Of a stretch of 8,639 bases of DNA, positions 6,153 through 8,639 are shown piece by piece. Position 1 is the stretch's first letter. Each line of letters opens with the position of its first letter. The stretch lies in NCBI GenBank assembly GCA_026713505.1, contig JAPOOH010000344.1:1-8639 (forward strand), read 5' to 3'. The position numbers were made by a program, and so were the translations under genes. The notes below the pieces were generated by a model. It ran no database searches, was not told the origin of the DNA, and saw only the letters and a program-made list of their open reading frames with translations. This DNA comes from Chloroflexota bacterium. Lineage in GTDB: Bacteria > Chloroflexota > Dehalococcoidia > Lucifugimonadales > Australimonadaceae.

Positions 6153-6917
6153 ATGGCAACTCTCACGGGCAAGACCGCGCTGGTTACCGGAGGCGCGAGC
6201 GGCATCGGGAAGGCGATCGCCAGGCGCTTCGCGGACGAGGGCGCGCACGTCATCGTCAACAACATCACGGAGTCCGGCAGCAAGGTCGCGGACGACATCG
6301 GCGGGTCGTTCGTGCAGGCCGATCTGTCGGACGCGGATCAGACACGCTCGCTGGCTGAGCAGGTGCTGCGGGAGCACGGCGGCGTCGACATCCTCGTGAA
6401 CAACGCGGGCGTCCAGCACGTCGCTCCCATAGAGGAGTTCCCGGAGGAGGAGTGGTCGCGGATGCTCCAGATCATGCTGACCGCCCCGTTCCAGCTGACG
6501 AAGCACCTGCTGCCCACGATGAAGGAGCGGGGATGGGGGCGCATCATCAACATGTCGTCCGTGCACGGCCTCATCGCGAGCCCGAACAAGTCCGCCTACA
6601 TCGCGGCGAAGCACGGCATCATCGGGCTGACCAAGGCGGTCGCCGTGGAGGCCGGTGTGTACGGCGTGACGGCGAACGCCATCTGCCCCTCGTTCGTGCG
6701 GACGCCGCTGGTCGAGAACCAGCTGCCGGACCTCGCCCGGATGGCGGGGGTGAGCGTCGACGACGTGGTCGAGCAGGTGGTGCTCGCTCAGGCGGTGGTC
6801 AAGCGGCTCATCGAACCGGAGGAGGTCGCGGGGCTCGCGCTCTTCCTCGCCTCGGATGCGGCGAGCGCGGTCACCGGCGCCGCGTACAACATCGACCTTG
6901 CATGGACGGCCCGCTGA
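6153..6917 (+). CDS. Short-chain dehydrogenase/reductase resembling 3-hydroxybutyrate dehydrogenase
   Basis: This classical SDR should oxidise or reduce a hydroxyl/ketone pair with NAD(P). The 254 residues contain the dinucleotide motif TGGASGIG at 12-19, NNAG at 83-86, catalytic S136 in NMSSVHG, Y149 and K153 in SAYIAAKHG, and a C-terminal ASAVTGAAYNIDLAWTAR close to the ending of 3-hydroxybutyrate dehydrogenases. CPSFVRTPLVENQ at about 179-191 also fits that group. That would link it to polyhydroxybutyrate or ketone-body use, but other hydroxy-acid SDRs are not excluded. The usual catalytic Asn of the NLxAPF segment is Met here (M108 in IMLTAPF). AGGAG stands about eleven bases before the ATG. 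The gene lies 41 bp after the small membrane-protein gene, and a small inverted repeat spans its stop codon. Confidence 0.87.
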   Translation: MATLTGKTALVTGGASGIGKAIARRFADEGAHVIVNNITESGSKVADDIGGSFVQADLSDADQTRSLAEQVLREHGGVDILVNNAGVQHVAPIEEFPEEEWSRMLQIMLTAPFQLTKHLLPTMKERGWGRIINMSSVHGLIASPNKSAYIAAKHGIIGLTKAVAVEAGVYGVTANAICPSFVRTPLVENQLPDLARMAGVSVDDVVEQVVLAQAVVKRLIEPEEVAGLALFLASDAASAVTGAAYNIDLAWTAR

Positions 6918-6925
6918 GACCGTCC
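6904..6925 (+). terminator. Weak hairpin across the SDR stop codon
   Basis: GGACGG at 6904-6909 pairs with CCGTCC at 6920-6925 around a ten-base loop that holds the TGA. No T-run follows, so this is at best a weak or Rho-assisted terminator, or an RNA 3'-end stabiliser. Confidence 0.22.
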
Positions 6926-6944
6926 GCCATCGGGGGACGCGATG

Positions 6945-6960
6945 CCCGCCTTCGTGGGAA
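6945..6960. repeat. REP-like 16-mer, copy 1
   Basis: CCCGCCTTCGTGGGAA matches the second copy at 7271-7286 in 14 of 16 bases. The form (CCCGCCT...GGGAA, able to fold into a short hairpin) resembles the dispersed palindromic repeats common between genes of GC-rich bacteria. Its genome copy number cannot be seen from here. Confidence 0.4.
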
Positions 6961-7041
6961 CAACGTATTCGCGACACCTCGCCCTTTCCTCGTCGACCCC
7001 TCCCCGCGTACGCTGGTTGCATGACCGTCGTACGCGCAGCA

Positions 7042-7094
7042 GCCATAGACCGCGCTTATGGCTCGTGGGCCCGGCCATAGATGGGGTTTATGGC
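7042..7094. repeat. Two tandem interrupted palindromes with a 32-bp period
   Basis: GCCATAGA-N6-TTATGGC occurs at 7042-7062 and again at 7074-7094. All 15 defined positions are identical while the six central bases differ (CCGCGC and TGGGGT). Within each unit GCCATA and TATGGC are inverted repeats with a nine-base gap. The 32-bp period is about three helical turns, so a dimeric regulator could bind both on the same face. Alternatively it is a REP-like pair. No known motif is recognised. Confidence 0.6.
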
Positions 7095-7126
7095 AGAGCA
7101 CCGCGCACACCGCCCCCCGTGCGGAT

Positions 7127-7180
7127 CTTGAACGGAAGAACGCGGAAGCAGGCCATGGCCTTGTCGATCAACCGTTCAAG
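7127..7180. repeat. Nested inverted repeat, CTTGAACGG arms around a 12-bp palindrome
   Basis: CTTGAACGG at 7127-7135 is the exact complement of CCGTTCAAG at 7172-7180. Within the 36-base spacer lies the perfect palindrome AGGCCATGGCCT at 7150-7161. The arms also carry two of the four TTGAACG heptamers in this gap. It may be paired operator half-sites or an RNA structure if transcribed. Confidence 0.45.
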
Positions 7181-7270
7181 AACGGAAAACGCCCGCCGTT
7201 TACTCGTGAGTGTCGTCGGTTAAAGCGGCGGTTGAACGCGGGAACGACGGGGACTGGGTGCCTCCGCCTT

Positions 7271-7286
7271 CCCGCCTCCGGGGGAA
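7271..7286. repeat. REP-like 16-mer, copy 2
   Basis: CCCGCCTCCGGGGGAA is 14/16 identical to 6945-6960. With the preceding TT it forms TTCCC(7269-7273)/GGGAA(7282-7286), a short stem with an eight-base loop. The weaker outer pair GGAAC(7241-7245)/GTTCC(7298-7302) may extend the structure. Confidence 0.4.
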
Positions 7287-7335
7287 TGAGGAGAGGGGTT
7301 CCGGGCGGCCCGTTGAGCGTTGACGCAAGACCCCG

Positions 7336-7351
7336 GCGAGCGTACGCTCGC
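7336..7351. promoter_or_regulatory. Perfect 16-bp palindrome upstream of the amidohydrolase gene, possible operator
   Basis: GCGAGCGTACGCTCGC is identical on both strands and ends 32 bases before the ATG at 7384, where a repressor would cover the promoter or early leader. Its core GCGTACGC recurs at 7006-7013 and, minus the first base, at 7029-7035. It is a candidate operator by symmetry and place; no regulator gene lies beside it. Confidence 0.4.
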
Positions 7352-7369
7352 GCCATCGTTCAAGCGTAT

Positions 7370-7377
7370 GGAGGAGG
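7370..7377 (+). promoter_or_regulatory. Strong Shine-Dalgarno of the amidohydrolase gene
   Basis: GGAGGAGG lies six bases before ATG 7384 and fixes the start. It is the strongest ribosome site in the window. A CGTTCAAG copy of the repeated octamer ends six bases before it. Confidence 0.75.
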
Positions 7378-7383
7378 TTCGCG

Positions 7384-8457
7384 ATGACGACGACGCAGGA
7401 TGCTCCGGCCGGTGTGCTCGACATCTCCGGCGAGGTGCTGATCTCCGCCGACTCCCACGTGATGGAAGAGCCGGACTTCTGGCACAGCCAGTTGCCAGAC
7501 AACCTGAAGGGCGACGTTCCCGAATTTCCTCCCCGGCCCAGGACCGGCACTGCGATGGACGACCAGCGCCCCGGCGGCTACAACCCGACCGAGCGCATCA
7601 ACGAGATGGAGACGGACGGCGTCTCCGCCGAGGTGCTCTACCCGACGCTGGGTCTGCGGCTATTCAGCCTGGAGAGCCCGGAGGCGCAGGAGGCTTGCTT
7701 CCGCATCTACAACGACTGGCTGATGGAGTACTGCTCAGTCTCTCCGCAACGACTCGTGGGCATCTCCCTCCTCACGTGCTATGACATCGACAAGGCGGTC
7801 GCCGAGCTGCACCGAACGCATGAGGCGGGGTTGTACGGCGCGCTGGTCTGGCAGGTGCCGCACCCCGACATTCCGTTCACCGGCGACCACTACGACAAGC
7901 TGTGGGCGGCGATGCAGGAGTTGGATGTGCCGGTGCACCTGCACATCCTCACCGGGTTCGACTACAGCGCTCACACGAACTTCGGCGACCGGAGAGGGGA
8001 CCCGCTGCTCGCGCACCGAGGCTCCGTGAACCTCAAGCTCCAGAGCGTGACAAACTCGCTGTTCGATCTCATCTTCACGGGTGTCTTCGAACGCTTCCCC
8101 CGTCTGAAGGTGGTGGTGGTGGAGAGCGAGATAGGGTGGATACCGTTCCTGCTCCAGCAGTGGGACTACTACTACAAGCGGTTCAAGGACTCGCGGCCCA
8201 TGCCGATGACGATGCTGCCGAGCGAGTACTTCTACCGCAACTGCTACGCGACGTTCTTCAACGACTACGTGGGCGGGCAGTTGCTCTCCTGGTGGGGGCA
8301 GGACAACTGCATGTGGTCCACGGACTACCCGCACCCGAACTCGCCGTGGCCCAACTCGCGGCGCGTGCTCGCGGAGAACCTCGGCCACCTGCCGCTGGAG
8401 ACGGTCCGTAAGCTCGTGAACACGAACGTCCGGAAGCTGTACCCGATAGGCGGGTGA
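7384..8457 (+). CDS. Amidohydrolase-2 family (ACMSD-like) metal-dependent hydrolase or decarboxylase
   Basis: The 357-residue protein is a TIM-barrel enzyme of the amidohydrolase-related group that includes aminocarboxymuconate-semialdehyde decarboxylase and related decarboxylases and hydrolases of cyclic or aromatic acids. Likely metal-site and catalytic residues are D23 and H25 in SADSHVME (the DxH form of the usual first motif), H185 and H187 in PVHLHI, E247/E249 in VVESEIGW, and D314 in STDYPH. YNPTERINEMETDGVSAEVLYPT at about 64-86 is typical of the family. No signal peptide is seen, so it should be cytosolic. The substrate is unknown. ATG 7384 is fixed by GGAGGAGG six bases upstream. 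The gene stands alone behind a long repeat-rich gap, suggesting its own regulation; a GC-rich hairpin spans its stop codon. Confidence 0.9.
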   Translation: MTTTQDAPAGVLDISGEVLISADSHVMEEPDFWHSQLPDNLKGDVPEFPPRPRTGTAMDDQRPGGYNPTERINEMETDGVSAEVLYPTLGLRLFSLESPEAQEACFRIYNDWLMEYCSVSPQRLVGISLLTCYDIDKAVAELHRTHEAGLYGALVWQVPHPDIPFTGDHYDKLWAAMQELDVPVHLHILTGFDYSAHTNFGDRRGDPLLAHRGSVNLKLQSVTNSLFDLIFTGVFERFPRLKVVVVESEIGWIPFLLQQWDYYYKRFKDSRPMPMTMLPSEYFYRNCYATFFNDYVGGQLLSWWGQDNCMWSTDYPHPNSPWPNSRRVLAENLGHLPLETVRKLVNTNVRKLYPIGG

Positions 8458-8471
8458 GCGAATTCACCCGC
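8450..8471 (+). terminator. Perfect 8-bp hairpin across the amidohydrolase stop codon
   Basis: GCGGGTGA at 8450-8457 (ending in the TGA stop) pairs exactly with TCACCCGC at 8464-8471 around a six-base loop. It has the stability and position of a terminator hairpin, but no T-run follows, so it may act as a U-less terminator or protect the mRNA 3' end. Confidence 0.42.
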
Positions 8472-8639
8472 GTTCGCGGCGTCCGGTCTGCCCGGCAGGG
8501 GTAGTTCTTCCCGCCCACCCACCCGGGGTGCCTGTGGGGGGGACGCCCCCCCCCCCCGCCGCGGAGAGGAGAAACGTCCCCCTCCTCCCCCCTCCACCCC
8601 GCTCACCCCACCCGCTGCGGGGGGGGGTGCAGACGACGC
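8472..8639. other. Low-complexity GC-rich window end, no gene seen
   Basis: There is no supported coding frame. The stretch holds homopolymer runs of 7 G (8536-8542), 12 C (8546-8557) and 9 G (8619-8627), and C-rich tracts between. G7-acg-C7 could form a hairpin, but the runs look at least as much like poor base calling near a contig end. Confidence 0.45.

Larger units (their letters stand above)
6918..7383. other. 466-bp non-coding stretch rich in palindromes and repeats
   Basis: No frame here has a protein-like sequence with a ribosome site, and I recognise no tRNA or known riboswitch. It holds a REP-like pair (6945-6960 and 7271-7286), tandem interrupted palindromes (7042-7094), four TTGAACG heptamers between 7128 and 7363, a nested inverted repeat (7127-7180), GCGTACGC at 7006-7013, and a 16-bp palindrome at 7336-7351 before the amidohydrolase ribosome site. 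It is much longer than the other gaps in the window and is best read as the control region of the amidohydrolase gene plus dispersed repeats. Confidence 0.6.

Noticed and set aside
6144..7046. A 300-codon minus-strand open frame antisense to the SDR
   Set aside because: It mirrors a well-conserved SDR, is rich in Arg and His, and has no recognisable domain.
7042..7094. CRISPR array
   Set aside because: Only two units, each internally palindromic with a variable centre and an 11-bp gap between units; there are no spacers of normal length and no cas genes.
7735..8388. A 217-codon minus-strand open frame antisense to the amidohydrolase
   Set aside because: Long open antisense frames are expected at this GC content; the sense frame carries all metal-site motifs.
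8536..8557. G7-acg-C7 hairpin as a terminator or structured RNA
   Set aside because: It is made of homopolymers in a suspect low-quality end, so the run lengths cannot be trusted.

Overview
This is an 8.6 kb piece of a GC-rich bacterial genome. The minus-strand half is a coenzyme F420 biosynthesis cluster in the order cofG, cofH, cofD, cofC, followed by a luciferase-like (probably F420-dependent) monooxygenase that runs off the left edge. F420 genes beside a luciferase-like oxidoreductase, very high GC, a VapBC module, a 3-hydroxybutyrate dehydrogenase-like SDR and a metal-dependent amidohydrolase fit Chloroflexota (SAR202 or other Dehalococcoidia-like lineages) or an actinobacterium. The taxon is an inference; there is no marker gene here.

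Layout. Bases 1-618 (minus): N-terminal 206 codons of the luciferase-like monooxygenase. 619-1323 (minus): cofC/fbiD. 1320-2276 (minus): cofD. 2351-3045 (plus): a vapB-vapC toxin-antitoxin pair, lying opposite to and between cofD and cofH. 3037-4374 (minus): cofH. 4371-5588 (minus): cofG. 5589-5715: divergent intergenic space. 5716-6111 (plus): small four-helix membrane protein of unknown function. 6153-6917 (plus): SDR resembling 3-hydroxybutyrate dehydrogenase. 6918-7383: a 466-bp non-coding stretch rich in repeats and palindromes. 7384-8457 (plus): amidohydrolase-2 family protein. 8458-8639: low-complexity GC-rich end with homopolymer runs.

How the genes work together. CofG and CofH make the deazaflavin Fo. 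CofC activates a phosphorylated three-carbon acid with GTP, and CofD joins it to Fo to give F420-0 or dehydro-F420-0. The glutamate ligase (CofE/FbiB) is not in the window. The monooxygenase, whose ATG directly follows the cofC stop codon, is a probable user of the cofactor. Except where vapBC intervenes, the minus-strand genes are packed with 4-base stop/start overlaps or direct abutment, so they look translationally coupled.

The least explained DNA is 6918-7383. It holds two near-identical interrupted palindromes 32 bp apart, four copies of the heptamer TTGAACG (or its complement), a perfect 16-bp palindrome close to the amidohydrolase start, and two copies of a REP-like 16-mer. A perfect 14-bp palindrome over the vapB start codon is a likely autoregulatory operator, and cofD has a -10-like TACAAT placed where a leaderless transcript would need it.
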